Source: Marinimicrobium sp. C6131
GTDB taxonomy: Bacteria; Pseudomonadota; Gammaproteobacteria; Pseudomonadales; Cellvibrionaceae
Direction of reading: 5' to 3'
NCBI RefSeq assembly: GCF_026153455.1
Contig: NZ_CP110629.1
Span: 4,143,652-4,207,651 of the forward strand
Length of the DNA stretch: 64,000 nucleotides
A model generated the notes under the pieces. It was not told the DNA's origin and ran no database searches. It saw only the letters and a list, made by a program, of their open reading frames with translations. Shown in pieces: positions 1-9,082 of this stretch; positions within the stretch are counted from its first letter, which is position 1; every line of letters begins with the position of its first letter. A program made the translations under genes and the position numbers.

Positions 1-850
1 TGGGCACGAGTTCAACGCCTTGTGCCCGCAACGTTTTCAGGCTGGCTTCCCAGGCATGTTGCGCCTCGGAATCGCCAAACCAGTTGTGTCGCTCCGGCAC
101 CCCGAATCGGGGTAGGCTTGACCAGTAGCGGGCCGGGTGCGGTGGCTGGCGGGAATAACCATCGTCGGGGTCGAAACCTTCCAGTACCGAGGCCACGGTA
201 TCGGCATCGTCCACCGTCAACGCAAACACCGACACGCAGTCGAGGCTTTTACAGGCGGGCACCACGCCCTGAATACTGAACCGGCCCTTGGTGGGTTTCA
301 GCCCGACAATGTTGTTGAAGCCGGCGGGCACGCGCCCCGAGCCAGCGGTGTCGGTGCCGAGACTGAAGGGCACCAGGCCGCGCGCGACGGCTACCGCCGA
401 GCCCGAGCTGGAACCGCCGGACACATAGTCGGGATTGAAACTGTTGGGCACGGTCCCGTAGGGCGAACGGGTGCCCACCAGTCCGGTGGCGAACTGGTCC
501 AGGTTGGTTTTGGCCAGAACAATCGCGCCCGCCGCTTTGAGCCGGGCCACAGTGGTGGCGTCCCGCTCGGCGGTGTACGAATAGGCGGGGCAGGCCGCCG
601 TGGTGGGTAAGCCGGCCACGTCGATATTGTCCTTGACCACAAACGGTACCCCGAACAGGGGCTGCTCTTTGGGGGAGGTCAGGGTATCGATCTGGGCATT
701 CAGCTCGGCTTGCGAAACAATATGAATCCAGGCGGGGTCATCGGCCGACAGCGTATCGCGCAACGCGCCAAGGGTGGTTTTGGGGTTCAGTTGCTCTTCG
801 CCATAGGCATGCTGCCATTCGCTCAACGTCCAGCCGGTGGGTAACGTCAT
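1..850 (-). CDS. atzF: Allophanate hydrolase / amidase-signature protein, 3' end cut by window edge
   Basis: This leftward reading frame is open from an ATG at 850 to the window edge, giving the first 283 residues. It carries the complete amidase-signature core: a lysine in VKDNIDVAG, the glycine/serine run GGSSSGSA and the nucleophile region TDTAGSGRVP, which form the Ser-cisSer-Lys triad. The surrounding motifs (TNLDQFATGL, PACKSLDCVSVF) match allophanate hydrolases better than general amidases. The family reaction splits allophanate to ammonia and CO2 in urea or s-triazine degradation. A urea carboxylase partner would lie outside the window, so the exact substrate is inferred. Confidence 0.85.
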   Translation of the reverse strand, partial: MTLPTGWTLSEWQHAYGEEQLNPKTTLGALRDTLSADDPAWIHIVSQAELNAQIDTLTSPKEQPLFGVPFVVKDNIDVAGLPTTAACPAYSYTAERDATTVARLKAAGAIVLAKTNLDQFATGLVGTRSPYGTVPNSFNPDYVSGGSSSGSAVAVARGLVPFSLGTDTAGSGRVPAGFNNIVGLKPTKGRFSIQGVVPACKSLDCVSVFALTVDDADTVASVLEGFDPDDGYSRQPPHPARYWSSLPRFGVPERHNWFGDSEAQHAWEASLKTLRAQGVELVP

Positions 851-875
851 CGGGGTTCCTCGTCGTTAATCGCCA

Positions 876-891
876 ATCTTGTATGCAAGAT
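876..891. promoter_or_regulatory. Near-palindromic operator in the allophanate hydrolase / dgt intergenic region
   Basis: The arms ATCTTG and CAAGAT flank TATG, 26 bases upstream of the allophanate hydrolase start. The form resembles GntR/FCD-type operators with a TTGTnnnCAA core. The rest of the 320-base divergent gap (851-1170) shows only a short hairpin (ACCGCT at 925-930 with AGCGGT at 938-943) and the dgt ribosome site; I see no gene in it. Confidence 0.4.
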
Positions 892-1170
892 GGTATTCAG
901 CAGAAACTGTGCCAGCGTTCGCTCACCGCTCCGGCTGAGCGGTAAACCGCTTTAAAATCAGTTGCTTATTGGCTGCCTGGTGGCGCCGGGGCAGGAGGCT
1001 GTGCGGTGGCGGAATGGCCTTGGGTGCGCTCTGGTTGGGCAGCAGCGCCGATAGTTGGGCGATGCTGGTGCATCGCCCGGGGCTTCGGCCACGGATTGTT
1101 TGGTTTGTGCCGCCCCGGACACATGGGGTACATTGCGAAGGAATCGGGCCAAGGGTACAGAGGACCTGCT

Positions 1171-2535
1171 ATGGCGATGAATTGGGAACAACTGTTGTGT
1201 GCCGAGCGGCTCGGGCAGCGCCCCGCCAAAAGCGAGGAAGGGCGCTCACCCTTTTATTCGGATCACGACAAAATCATATTCTCCGGTGCGTTCCGTCGGC
1301 TGGCCCGCAAAACCCAGGTGCACCCGCTGGCGGCCAACGATCATGTGCACAATCGCCTGACTCACAGTCTGGAAGTGGCCTGTGTCGGGCGTACGCTGGG
1401 CATGCGCGTGGGCAATGCGCTGCAGGCCCGGGGTGAATTGCCGGAGCCGCTGGTACCCACCGACATCGGCGATATCGTCCAGTCGAGTTGTCTCGCCCAC
1501 GACATCGGTAACCCGCCGTTCGGGCACACCGGTGAAGAGGCCATTCGCAACTGGTTTCAAAAAGAAGGGCGCATTTACCTCGAGGGGTTGACCGAGGCCG
1601 AGCGCGACGATGTCCGTCTGTTTGAAGGCAATGCCCAGAGCCTGAGAGTGCTGACCACGCTGGAGTACTATCAATACGAAGAAGGCATGCGCCTGACCTA
1701 TGCCACGTTGGGGGCTTCCATCAAATACCCCTGGACGGCGACACCCAGCGTCCAGAATCAACGCCCTAAAAATAATAAATACGGCATTTTCCAGACCGAG
1801 CTGGACTACTTTCACGAAATCGCCCAACGCACCGGTCTGCTCCCTCTCGGTGAGCACTGGTATTGCCGACACCCCTTGGTGTACCTGATGGAAGCGGCCG
1901 ACGATTTTTGCTACGGCATTCTGGACCTCGAAGACGGTCTGGAAATGGGCATTCTCAGTTGGCCGGAAATTTATGAAATTCTGCGCCGTGTGATTCCCCC
2001 GGTACAGATTCCCGAGCTGGAGCGCAATCTCAATAAAGTGGATGATGGGCGTAAACCGGCCATCCTGCGGGGCAAGGTGATTGAGGCATTGATTGACTCC
2101 GGCACCGATGCGTTCATGGCGCATCGGACGGATTTTCTGGCCGGCAAAGTACAGGGCGATCTGATTTCGCTGTGCGATGATAATGTCCGTACCGCCGTGC
2201 AGGCCGCCAAGGATCTGGCCAAGCAGCGCATTTTCAACCACGCTAAACGAGTGGAACTGGAAATCGGTGCCTACAACACGATCGGCACCTTGTTGAGTAC
2301 CCTGTGCGGTGCCGTTGACGCCCTGTTGGGTGACCCGAAACAGGTCACCTACAAGGACAACCGGGTGCTGGCTCTGATGGGCGACAACAATTTCCATCCA
2401 TCGGTGTTTGCCGGGGAAGGCCGCCATAAGTATCAGGCCCTGATGGCCGTGATCGACTACATCAGCGGTATGACCGACAACTACGCCACCAACCTGGCCA
2501 AACAATTCAACGGCATGGGCGAGGTCCGCTACTGA
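1171..2535 (+). CDS. dgt: Deoxyguanosinetriphosphate triphosphohydrolase (dGTPase)
   Basis: A 454-residue HD-domain protein that hydrolyses dGTP to deoxyguanosine and triphosphate in the cytoplasm. The N-terminal FRRLARKTQV motif, the first metal histidine in NRLTHSLEV and the HD pair in LAHDIGNPPFGH are all present, followed by the long helical body typical of the family. The frame is open upstream to 1006, but the ATG at 1171 is preceded by AGAGGA at 1159-1164 with six bases of spacing, and the residues before it do not look like family sequence. The next gene begins directly after the TGA, suggesting translational coupling. Confidence 0.92.
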   Translation: MAMNWEQLLCAERLGQRPAKSEEGRSPFYSDHDKIIFSGAFRRLARKTQVHPLAANDHVHNRLTHSLEVACVGRTLGMRVGNALQARGELPEPLVPTDIGDIVQSSCLAHDIGNPPFGHTGEEAIRNWFQKEGRIYLEGLTEAERDDVRLFEGNAQSLRVLTTLEYYQYEEGMRLTYATLGASIKYPWTATPSVQNQRPKNNKYGIFQTELDYFHEIAQRTGLLPLGEHWYCRHPLVYLMEAADDFCYGILDLEDGLEMGILSWPEIYEILRRVIPPVQIPELERNLNKVDDGRKPAILRGKVIEALIDSGTDAFMAHRTDFLAGKVQGDLISLCDDNVRTAVQAAKDLAKQRIFNHAKRVELEIGAYNTIGTLLSTLCGAVDALLGDPKQVTYKDNRVLALMGDNNFHPSVFAGEGRHKYQALMAVIDYISGMTDNYATNLAKQFNGMGEVRY

Positions 2536-3459
2536 ATGCAGCGCTTGAAGGAGCATCGCGACTGGCTATTGATTCCCGTACTGGTCGCCAGCCCGCTGTT
2601 TTTTATCGGCGGTCCGGACTGGCTGTCCGCACCGGTCATTCGGGAGGCCTGGGAACAGGGACACTGGGTATTCTTTGCCTGCCTGCTGTTCTGGTGGCAG
2701 GGGCGCTGGCCGCTGCGGGAGCCCCGGCAGTGGTTGGTACTGACGCTGGTGGTACTGGTGTTCAGTGCCCTGATTGAGGGCTTGCAGACCCTGGTAGACC
2801 GGCAGGCGAGTTGGCAGGACATCGTCCTGAATCTGATCGGAACCTGGATCGGATTGTTCTGGGGTCAGCGAGCGACACGCTGGGTCTGGTCCGGTCGGAC
2901 GGTCGCGACGCTGCTGGCGCTCTGGCAGTTGCAGTCGGTCGTGGTGCTGGGGTTGGCCGAGTATCGGCAGTACCGTCAGTTTCCGGTACTCAGCGATTTC
3001 GAATCCCGCTGGGATGTGCCCTTCTGGGAAGGCGACGTACAGCGTGTCCGCCAGCCCGTGGCTCAGGGTGAGTACAGTCTGGCGGTGCGGCTGATCAGCA
3101 CGGATCAGAACCCCTATGCCGGTGCACATCTGACCCGTCTGGTGGACGATTGGCGTGGTTACCAGGCATTGAGTCTGTCCATTTTCAATCCGGACGATGA
3201 CACACTGCGGATGACTCTGCGGATCAACGACGCCACTCACGACCGTCATGAAGGACTGTTTTCGGACCGGTACAACGGACGACTGAACGTCGCTCCGGGC
3301 TGGAATCACTACCGCATTCCGTTAGAAGACATTGCCCAGGCGCCGGAGACCCGCACCATGAACCTGGCCCGGATGATCCGCCTGCTGATCTTCACTTCGG
3401 GGGTGACCGAGCCGCGCTGGATCTATCTCGATAACCTTCGTCTGGAGCCCATGGAGTAG
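2536..3459 (+). CDS. VanZ-like membrane protein with a C-terminal jelly-roll-like domain
   Basis: A 307-residue protein that starts directly at the dgt stop codon. The first 140 residues hold about four membrane segments and the VanZ pattern: ALIEGLQ, then a short gap, then DIVLNLIGTWIG. From about residue 150 a soluble part follows (FESRWDVPFW, LTRLVDDWRGY, WIYLDNLRLEP) that resembles the galactose-binding-like fold seen in CIA30 or carbohydrate-binding proteins, probably exported. Its role is unknown; VanZ-like proteins have been linked to envelope and teicoplanin resistance. A cell-envelope sugar-binding role is only inferred from the second domain. Confidence 0.7.
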   Translation: MQRLKEHRDWLLIPVLVASPLFFIGGPDWLSAPVIREAWEQGHWVFFACLLFWWQGRWPLREPRQWLVLTLVVLVFSALIEGLQTLVDRQASWQDIVLNLIGTWIGLFWGQRATRWVWSGRTVATLLALWQLQSVVVLGLAEYRQYRQFPVLSDFESRWDVPFWEGDVQRVRQPVAQGEYSLAVRLISTDQNPYAGAHLTRLVDDWRGYQALSLSIFNPDDDTLRMTLRINDATHDRHEGLFSDRYNGRLNVAPGWNHYRIPLEDIAQAPETRTMNLARMIRLLIFTSGVTEPRWIYLDNLRLEPME

Positions 3460-3466
3460 CGTCTCA

Positions 3467-5299
3467 ATGACCCTTGATCAAACGCTGATTCTCTCCATTC
3501 TTGCCGCCAGTATTGGCCTGTTCCTCTGGGGGCGCTGGCGTCACGATATGGTGGCATTGGCCGCTTTGCTGGCCTGCGTTTTTACGGGGCTGATTCCCGG
3601 CCAGGAGGCGTTTGCGGGTTTTGGTCACGGAGCGGTGATCACGGTGGCCTGTGTGTTGATCCTGAGTCGTGGGCTGCAGTCGACCGGCGCCATCGATGTG
3701 CTCGCCCAGAAGCTTCTGCCCAAAGAGGCTGGACTGGCGGTCGGAATCGCGTTATTGACGGCGCTGGGCGCATTTTTGTCCGCCTTTATGAACAATGTGG
3801 GCGCCCTCGCCCTGTTGATGCCCGTGGCCATTCAGCTTGCCCGTAAGCAGGAAACCCCGCCCGGGATGGTGCTGATGCCGCTGGCGTTCGGTACCATTCT
3901 CGGCGGTATGACCACCCTGATCGGTACGCCCCCCAACCTGATTGTGTCCGGCTTTCGCGCCGACCTCAGTGGCGAGCCGTTCCGCATGTTCGATTACAGC
4001 CCGGTCGGTGCTCTGGTGGCGCTGACCGGTGTCGTTTTCATCACGCTCATTGGCTGGCGGCTGGTGCCCCGGCGTGAGCCGGCGGGGGCGGAGAGTTTTG
4101 ATACCGGCCACTACCTCACTGAAGTGCGGGTAACCGAGAAGAACAAGGTGGTCGGCAAACCGCTGCGGGAGGCGGAAGACCTGCTTGACAAGGATGAAGC
4201 ACAAATCGTCGGGCTGGTGCGCAATGACCTGCGTGTCCAGGCGCCCAATCCGGCTCGTGTGCTGCGGGCGGGGGACATCCTGGTGCTTGAGGCGGAACCG
4301 GAGGCCCTCTCGGCGGTGCTCTCCAGCCTTGGCTTGGCGCTGGAGGAAGATGTGGACACGGGGTCGGAAGACGATGCCGGCGACGCCGTTTCAAAAGATG
4401 AAAAACAGGACAAGGAAAATGACAAGGACTCGGGGGACGATAGCGGCAGCGCCTTGCAGGAGTGGGCGGCTCTGCCAGGCTCAACGCTGCTTGGACGCAG
4501 CGCCAGCGATATCCGTCTGCGCAGCCGATTCGGCATCAATCTGCTGGCCGTGTCCCGTCAGGGTAAGCGCTCGGTCAAGCGTCTGCGCTCCATTCGGGTA
4601 CGGGCCGGGGATGTGTTGTTACTGCAGGGGTCGAGCGATGCCATCAGCGCTTTTGGCAAGGAGTTTGGCTGCATTCCGCTCGCGGAGCGCTCCATTGGCG
4701 TGCCGGACAAAGGCAAGGCCGCCCTGGGGGTGAGCATCATGGGGCTGGCCATCCTGGCCGCGGCCATCGGCTGGGTTCCGGCCGCAGTGGCGTTTGCCGC
4801 CGGGGTGCTCGGTTTTATGGTCAGTGGCGTGCTGCCGTTACGCTCAGTGTACGAAGCCATTGACTGGCCGGTGATCGTGCTGTTGGCCGCCATGATTCCC
4901 GTCGCGGGGGTGATGGCCTCGACTGGCGCGGCGGACCTGCTCGCCAAGCTGCTGCTGGAAAATGTCGCCGGCGGGAGTGCCGTCGCGGCCGTAGTCCTCC
5001 TGATGGTGATTACCATGACGCTGTCAGACTTCATGAACAATGCGGCGACGGCGGCCGTCATGTGCCAGATCGCGATCAGCAGCGCCGGCGTGCTCAGCGT
5101 GAATCCCGACACCCTGCTGATGGCGGTGGCCATCGGTGCCTCCTGCTCCTTTCTGACGCCCATCGGACACCAGAACAATACCCTGATTCTTGGCCCCGGA
5201 GGCTTCCGCTTTGGGGACTATTGGCGGCTGGGGCTACCCATGGAAGTTATCGTGGTGCTGGTCGGGACACCGCTACTGCTCTGGGTGTGGCCCCTGTAG
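3467..5299 (+). CDS. SLC13/DASS-family permease with two RCK-C (TrkA-C) domains
   Basis: A 610-residue inner-membrane carrier. Membrane helices occupy about residues 1-205 and 425-610, each half containing the repeated family signature (SAFMNNVGALALLMP and TLSDFMNNAATAAVM, followed by IGTPPN and LTPIGHQNN). Between them lie two TrkA-C domains, as in sulfate or dicarboxylate carriers of this type. The domains are separated by an unusual acidic, low-complexity stretch at about residues 285-325, rich in Asp, Glu, Lys and Ser. The start lies seven bases after the VanZ-like gene, so the two are probably co-transcribed. The substrate cannot be read from the sequence. Confidence 0.85.
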   Translation: MTLDQTLILSILAASIGLFLWGRWRHDMVALAALLACVFTGLIPGQEAFAGFGHGAVITVACVLILSRGLQSTGAIDVLAQKLLPKEAGLAVGIALLTALGAFLSAFMNNVGALALLMPVAIQLARKQETPPGMVLMPLAFGTILGGMTTLIGTPPNLIVSGFRADLSGEPFRMFDYSPVGALVALTGVVFITLIGWRLVPRREPAGAESFDTGHYLTEVRVTEKNKVVGKPLREAEDLLDKDEAQIVGLVRNDLRVQAPNPARVLRAGDILVLEAEPEALSAVLSSLGLALEEDVDTGSEDDAGDAVSKDEKQDKENDKDSGDDSGSALQEWAALPGSTLLGRSASDIRLRSRFGINLLAVSRQGKRSVKRLRSIRVRAGDVLLLQGSSDAISAFGKEFGCIPLAERSIGVPDKGKAALGVSIMGLAILAAAIGWVPAAVAFAAGVLGFMVSGVLPLRSVYEAIDWPVIVLLAAMIPVAGVMASTGAADLLAKLLLENVAGGSAVAAVVLLMVITMTLSDFMNNAATAAVMCQIAISSAGVLSVNPDTLLMAVAIGASCSFLTPIGHQNNTLILGPGGFRFGDYWRLGLPMEVIVVLVGTPLLLWVWPL

Positions 5300-5394
5300 G
5301 CATCGTCTCCGGTGGCAGTCAATCCGCCGCCGGGGTGGCGTTCACGGGCCGAAATGGCCATACTGGCTGCCTGTTTCGCAGTAATACAAGGTTT

Positions 5395-6234
5395 ATGGCA
5401 TCTCCTCACGGGCGTGACGCTCAACCCCCGGCCGGTTCTGGCCTCATTCATCGCCGCTTCCATCGCCGAGGTCCGTCGCAGGAGGCCGGGAGCGAACGCC
5501 CCGCCGCACCCTCCTTTCTGGATATTCGCCGCCGGTTCGCCTTCCGCGCCATCAGTATTGGCCGCTGGGTCACCGAGCCCGAAAAGCAGCGCGCCGCCGG
5601 GCTGTTCTACGATGCTCTGTGTGATTTGATGGCTATACTGAAAGGACCGGAAGCATTGATTTCGCTGCGCGGTTCGCTGGCTCTGCAGTATGGCCAGGGC
5701 GGGCAGCGGGGGGTGGCCGCACATTACGAACCCGCCACCCACACCTTTGCTCTGGCCAAGAACGCCGGGCCGGGCAGCATCGCCCATGAGTGGTTTCACG
5801 CCTTTGATCATTATATTTGCGACAAGGCCTTCGCCCCGACGCCGGGTGCGAGCTTCGGATCAAAGGCCTGGCTGGCCAATGCCGCCGCGCTGAGGCATCC
5901 GCTGAACGAGCGGTTGCGTATCTGCTACCAGACGGTACTGTTGAATGAAACCGGCACCGCTCCCAGCGAGCTGTTCGAGCGGTCGGCCGATCAGGATAAG
6001 CGGCTCGGAACCGTGTATTACGCCCTCCCGGAAGAGCTCTGTGCACGCGCGTTCGAGGCGTTTGTGCAGGACGCGCCGATCAAGAACAGCTTTCTGGTCA
6101 TGGGCACACTGAAAACCGACGAAGCCCGTTTGGGGCTCTACCCGCAAGGCGCGCAGCGCGAGCGCATCAATGCGGCCTTTCGAGACTATTTCACCCATCT
6201 TGGGCAGGCGCTGTACCGGTCTGCCGAAGTCTGA
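5395..6234 (+). CDS. CLCA_X family protein with an HEWFH metalloprotease-like motif
   Basis: A 279-residue soluble protein recognised by long matches to the CLCA_X family of marine gammaproteobacteria (FRAISIGRWVT, LCDLMAIL, SLRGSLALQYG, YPQGAQRERI). It contains AHEWFHAFDHYI near residue 135, an HExxH zinc-binding motif. Nearby downstream acidic residues could supply a third ligand, but this was not resolved. The open frame extends upstream into the permease gene, yet family-like sequence begins only about residue 45 of this call, so the start is uncertain. The ATG at 5395 has only a weak AAGG site. Function is unknown. Confidence 0.65.
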   Translation: MASPHGRDAQPPAGSGLIHRRFHRRGPSQEAGSERPAAPSFLDIRRRFAFRAISIGRWVTEPEKQRAAGLFYDALCDLMAILKGPEALISLRGSLALQYGQGGQRGVAAHYEPATHTFALAKNAGPGSIAHEWFHAFDHYICDKAFAPTPGASFGSKAWLANAAALRHPLNERLRICYQTVLLNETGTAPSELFERSADQDKRLGTVYYALPEELCARAFEAFVQDAPIKNSFLVMGTLKTDEARLGLYPQGAQRERINAAFRDYFTHLGQALYRSAEV

Positions 6235-6272
6235 TATCGAGTGCCTCTCGGGGTGCCAAAGGAGATTGAATT

Positions 6273-7544
6273 GTGAGTAACCAAACTCTGAATGAACTGA
6301 AAGAACGCTATGTCGCCGCCGGCGCGGCCAGCCCCAATCAACAGTTTGCCGACCACGCACTGAACGCTGAAGTGTGGGATGCCGATGGCAAACGGATGAT
6401 CGACTTTGCCGGTGGTATCGGGGTGCTGAACATCGGGCACCGCCACCCGAAAGTGGTGGAGGCCGTAAAAACGCAGCTCGATAAACTGATGCACACCTGC
6501 CAGACCGTGATGCCGTATGAAGGCTACGTCAAGGTGGCCCAGAAACTGAGCGAAAACACCCCCGTGCGTGGGCATGCCAAGGTGATGCTGGCCAACTCCG
6601 GGGCGGAGGCGCTGGAGAATGCGGTCAAAATTGCCCGCGCCGCCACCGGTCGAACCAACGTGATCTGTTTTGATGGCGGTTACCATGGCCGCACCTTCAT
6701 GACCATGGCCATGAATGGCAAGGTCAATCCCTATCAGGGCGACTTCGGCCCCATGCCGGGTATGGTATTTCGGGCGCCGTTCCCCGTGCCCTATCACGGC
6801 ATGAGTGAAGAGCAGGCGTTGCGGGGCCTGGAAATGACCCTGAAAACCGACTCCAGCCCCCAGAATACGGCCGCCATTTTCATTGAGCCGGTGCTGGGTG
6901 AAGGTGGGTTTTACGCCGCGCCGCCGAGTTTTCTGAAAGCGATCCGCAAAATCTGTGATGAGCACGGCATTCTGATGGTTGTGGACGAAGTACAGAGCGG
7001 TTTTGGTCGCACGGGCAAACTGTTTGCCATTGAGCACAGTGGGGTCGAGCCGGACATGATGACCATGGCCAAGAGTATGGCCGATGGCATGCCGATCTCC
7101 GCCGTGGTGGGCACCGATACCATCATGGACAGCTCCGGTCCCAACTCGCTGGGTGGCACCTACACCGGCAGTCCCACTGCCTGCGCCGCCGTACTCGCGG
7201 TGTTCGAAGTGTTCGAACAGGAAGACATTCTGGGTAAGAGCCAGCGCCTGGGTGACACGCTCGCCACCCGCTTTGCCCAGTGGGAGCAGAAATTCCCGAA
7301 CGTGGACAATGGCCGCAACCTGGGCGCCATGGCCGCTTTCGAGCTGGTGGACAGCAAGGAAAGTCGTAAGCCTCGTCCTGACCTGGCGGCCGAGTTGCTG
7401 AAAAAAGCCAAGGAAAACGGTCTGATCCTGCTCAGTTGTGGCATGCACGGCAACGCGATCCGTTTCCTCATGCCGGTCACCATCGAAGATGAAGTGCTGG
7501 AAGAGGGATTGGCGATTGTCGAGGCCTGCCTCGCCGAGCTCTGA
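6273..7544 (+). CDS. gabT: 4-aminobutyrate aminotransferase (class III PLP aminotransferase)
   Basis: A 423-residue class III aminotransferase. Visible landmarks are the N-terminal GGIGVLNIGHRHP, the PLP-phosphate region NSGAEALENA, GGYHGRT, the Asp of VVDEVQSGFGRTG and the Schiff-base lysine in MTMAKSMADGMP. These fit GabT, which passes the amino group of GABA to 2-oxoglutarate, giving succinate semialdehyde. The start is a GTG with AGGAG at 6260-6264. No gabD is adjacent, so a related omega-aminotransferase activity (for example on 5-aminovalerate) remains possible. Confidence 0.88.
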   Translation: MSNQTLNELKERYVAAGAASPNQQFADHALNAEVWDADGKRMIDFAGGIGVLNIGHRHPKVVEAVKTQLDKLMHTCQTVMPYEGYVKVAQKLSENTPVRGHAKVMLANSGAEALENAVKIARAATGRTNVICFDGGYHGRTFMTMAMNGKVNPYQGDFGPMPGMVFRAPFPVPYHGMSEEQALRGLEMTLKTDSSPQNTAAIFIEPVLGEGGFYAAPPSFLKAIRKICDEHGILMVVDEVQSGFGRTGKLFAIEHSGVEPDMMTMAKSMADGMPISAVVGTDTIMDSSGPNSLGGTYTGSPTACAAVLAVFEVFEQEDILGKSQRLGDTLATRFAQWEQKFPNVDNGRNLGAMAAFELVDSKESRKPRPDLAAELLKKAKENGLILLSCGMHGNAIRFLMPVTIEDEVLEEGLAIVEACLAEL

Positions 7545-7572
7545 GATCGGCTTGTCCTCTTCAGTGTTGTCT

Positions 7573-7597
7573 GCCCCGCCCAAATGATGGGCGGGGC
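7573..7597 (+). terminator. GC-rich hairpin after gabT
   Basis: Perfect ten-base arms GCCCCGCCCA and TGGGCGGGGC enclose a five-base loop, 28 bases after the gabT stop. There is no clear T tract, so this is a weak or factor-assisted terminator at best. The rest of the 284-base gap before the export operon holds no gene. Confidence 0.5.
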
Positions 7598-7828
7598 CCG
7601 CCACCGCCCGGTGGCTCGTCTCCTCTCCCTGTAAAAACAAGTACTTACCGACGGCTACATTTTCGTACATTTCCCCCGTTGTGCCTTTCGGACCAGAGTG
7701 CGACACTATCGTCCAATGCGCTCACGCGCGTCGTGGATGTCATGGCGCATAAAGCATACTGATAACAACAAGCACTTCTGCCAAAAATTGCTGACCCGGA
7801 TTCTTGGCCCGAACACCTGGGAAGGTAC

Positions 7829-9058
7829 ATGAAGATGAGTGACAAGAGTGAGCTGCTCTCCCAACTTCGTATTGATCGTGATGACGGCGCTGATTCACAC
7901 CCAACCAAATGGCCTTGGGTGATTGCTGGCGCCATACTCCTGGCAATGCTTGCCGGAACCCTTTGGGCGATTGCCCGACCCGACCCCGTCAAGGTTGAAA
8001 CCCGCATGGCACGGGTTGCGCCGCAGGGCAACGCGGTCAGCAGCGTTCTTGATGCGACCGGGTATGTGACCGCCCGCCGTTATGCCACCGTCTCTTCCAA
8101 AGTCACTGCCAAAGTACTCGAAGTGCTGGTGGAGGAGGGGATGCGTGTAGAAGAAGGGCAAGTGGTCGCTCGCCTGGATGACAGTAACGCCCGCAAGGGG
8201 CTGGCGGTTGAGCAGGCCAACCTTACTCTGGCTGAGGCGCAGCTCGAAGAAACCCGCGCCCGCCTGACGGAAGCCAGGTTGGCTCAACAACGGGTCGAGG
8301 AGCTGTTTCGACGTGAACTGGTGAGTGAGTCGGAACTGGATCGTGCCAACAGTAACTACCAATCATTGAAAGCTCAGCTTGCCGCCCGCGAGGCGGGTGT
8401 CCTCAGCGCCCAGCGTCTTGTGGAGTTGCAGGAGCAGAACCTCGAAGACCTGACATTGCGCGCTCCCTTCACCGGTGTGGTGGTGTCCAAAGATGCCCAG
8501 CCGGGAGAAATGATCTCCCCGGTGTCGGCTGGCGGCGGCTTCACCCGTACCGGCATCTGCAGTCTGGTGGATATGCATTCACTGGAAATTGAAGTGGATG
8601 TCAACGAATCCTATATCCAGCGCGTCACCGCCGGGCAGCCGGTACAGGCTACGCTGGAAGCCTACCCCGACTGGAACATTCCCGCCCGGGTCATTGCCGT
8701 TGTGCCTACCGCGGATCGGCAGAAGGCGACGGTCAGAGTTCGGGTCGGCTTTGAGCAAACCGATGCGCGCATTCTTCCGGATATGGGGGTGCGCGTTGCC
8801 TTTCTGGAATCGGAAAGTCGTGAGCCGTCCGACGTTCCAGAGCGGACGATTCTTGTACCGTCCAGCGCCGTTATTGAACAGGGCGGCGAATCGGTCCTCT
8901 TTGTGGTTCGGGAGGGCGTCGCTTACCGACGGGTGGTCAGCACCCGATCCCGCCCGGGCGGCGAGGTGGTGGTCCGGTCCGGGCTCGAGCCCGGTGAGCA
9001 GTATGTTGTAGGTCCGCCCGAAGGGCTGGCGGATGGCGTGGCCGTAAAAACCCAATAA
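7829..9058 (+). CDS. Periplasmic adaptor (membrane fusion) protein, MacA/HlyD type
   Basis: A 409-residue adaptor with a cytoplasmic N-terminus, one membrane segment at about residues 28-50 (WPWVIAGAILLAMLAGTLWA), a first lipoyl half (VEEGMRVEEGQVVARLDD), a helical hairpin at about 115-190, the second lipoyl half (LRAPFTGVVVSKDAQPGEM) and a beta-barrel/MPD region. It should bridge the inner-membrane ABC complex encoded next to an outer-membrane channel not found in this window. An alternative ATG at 7835 has better spacing (nine bases) from GGAAGG. First gene of a four-gene operon. Confidence 0.85.
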   Translation: MKMSDKSELLSQLRIDRDDGADSHPTKWPWVIAGAILLAMLAGTLWAIARPDPVKVETRMARVAPQGNAVSSVLDATGYVTARRYATVSSKVTAKVLEVLVEEGMRVEEGQVVARLDDSNARKGLAVEQANLTLAEAQLEETRARLTEARLAQQRVEELFRRELVSESELDRANSNYQSLKAQLAAREAGVLSAQRLVELQEQNLEDLTLRAPFTGVVVSKDAQPGEMISPVSAGGGFTRTGICSLVDMHSLEIEVDVNESYIQRVTAGQPVQATLEAYPDWNIPARVIAVVPTADRQKATVRVRVGFEQTDARILPDMGVRVAFLESESREPSDVPERTILVPSSAVIEQGGESVLFVVREGVAYRRVVSTRSRPGGEVVVRSGLEPGEQYVVGPPEGLADGVAVKTQ

Positions 9059-9082
9059 TCATTCCTGAATCAGGAGGCCGTT

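Noticed and set aside
1246..2556. 436-residue frame on the minus strand opposite dgt
   Set aside because: It is an antisense shadow of a strongly recognised dGTPase gene and its product shows no family features.
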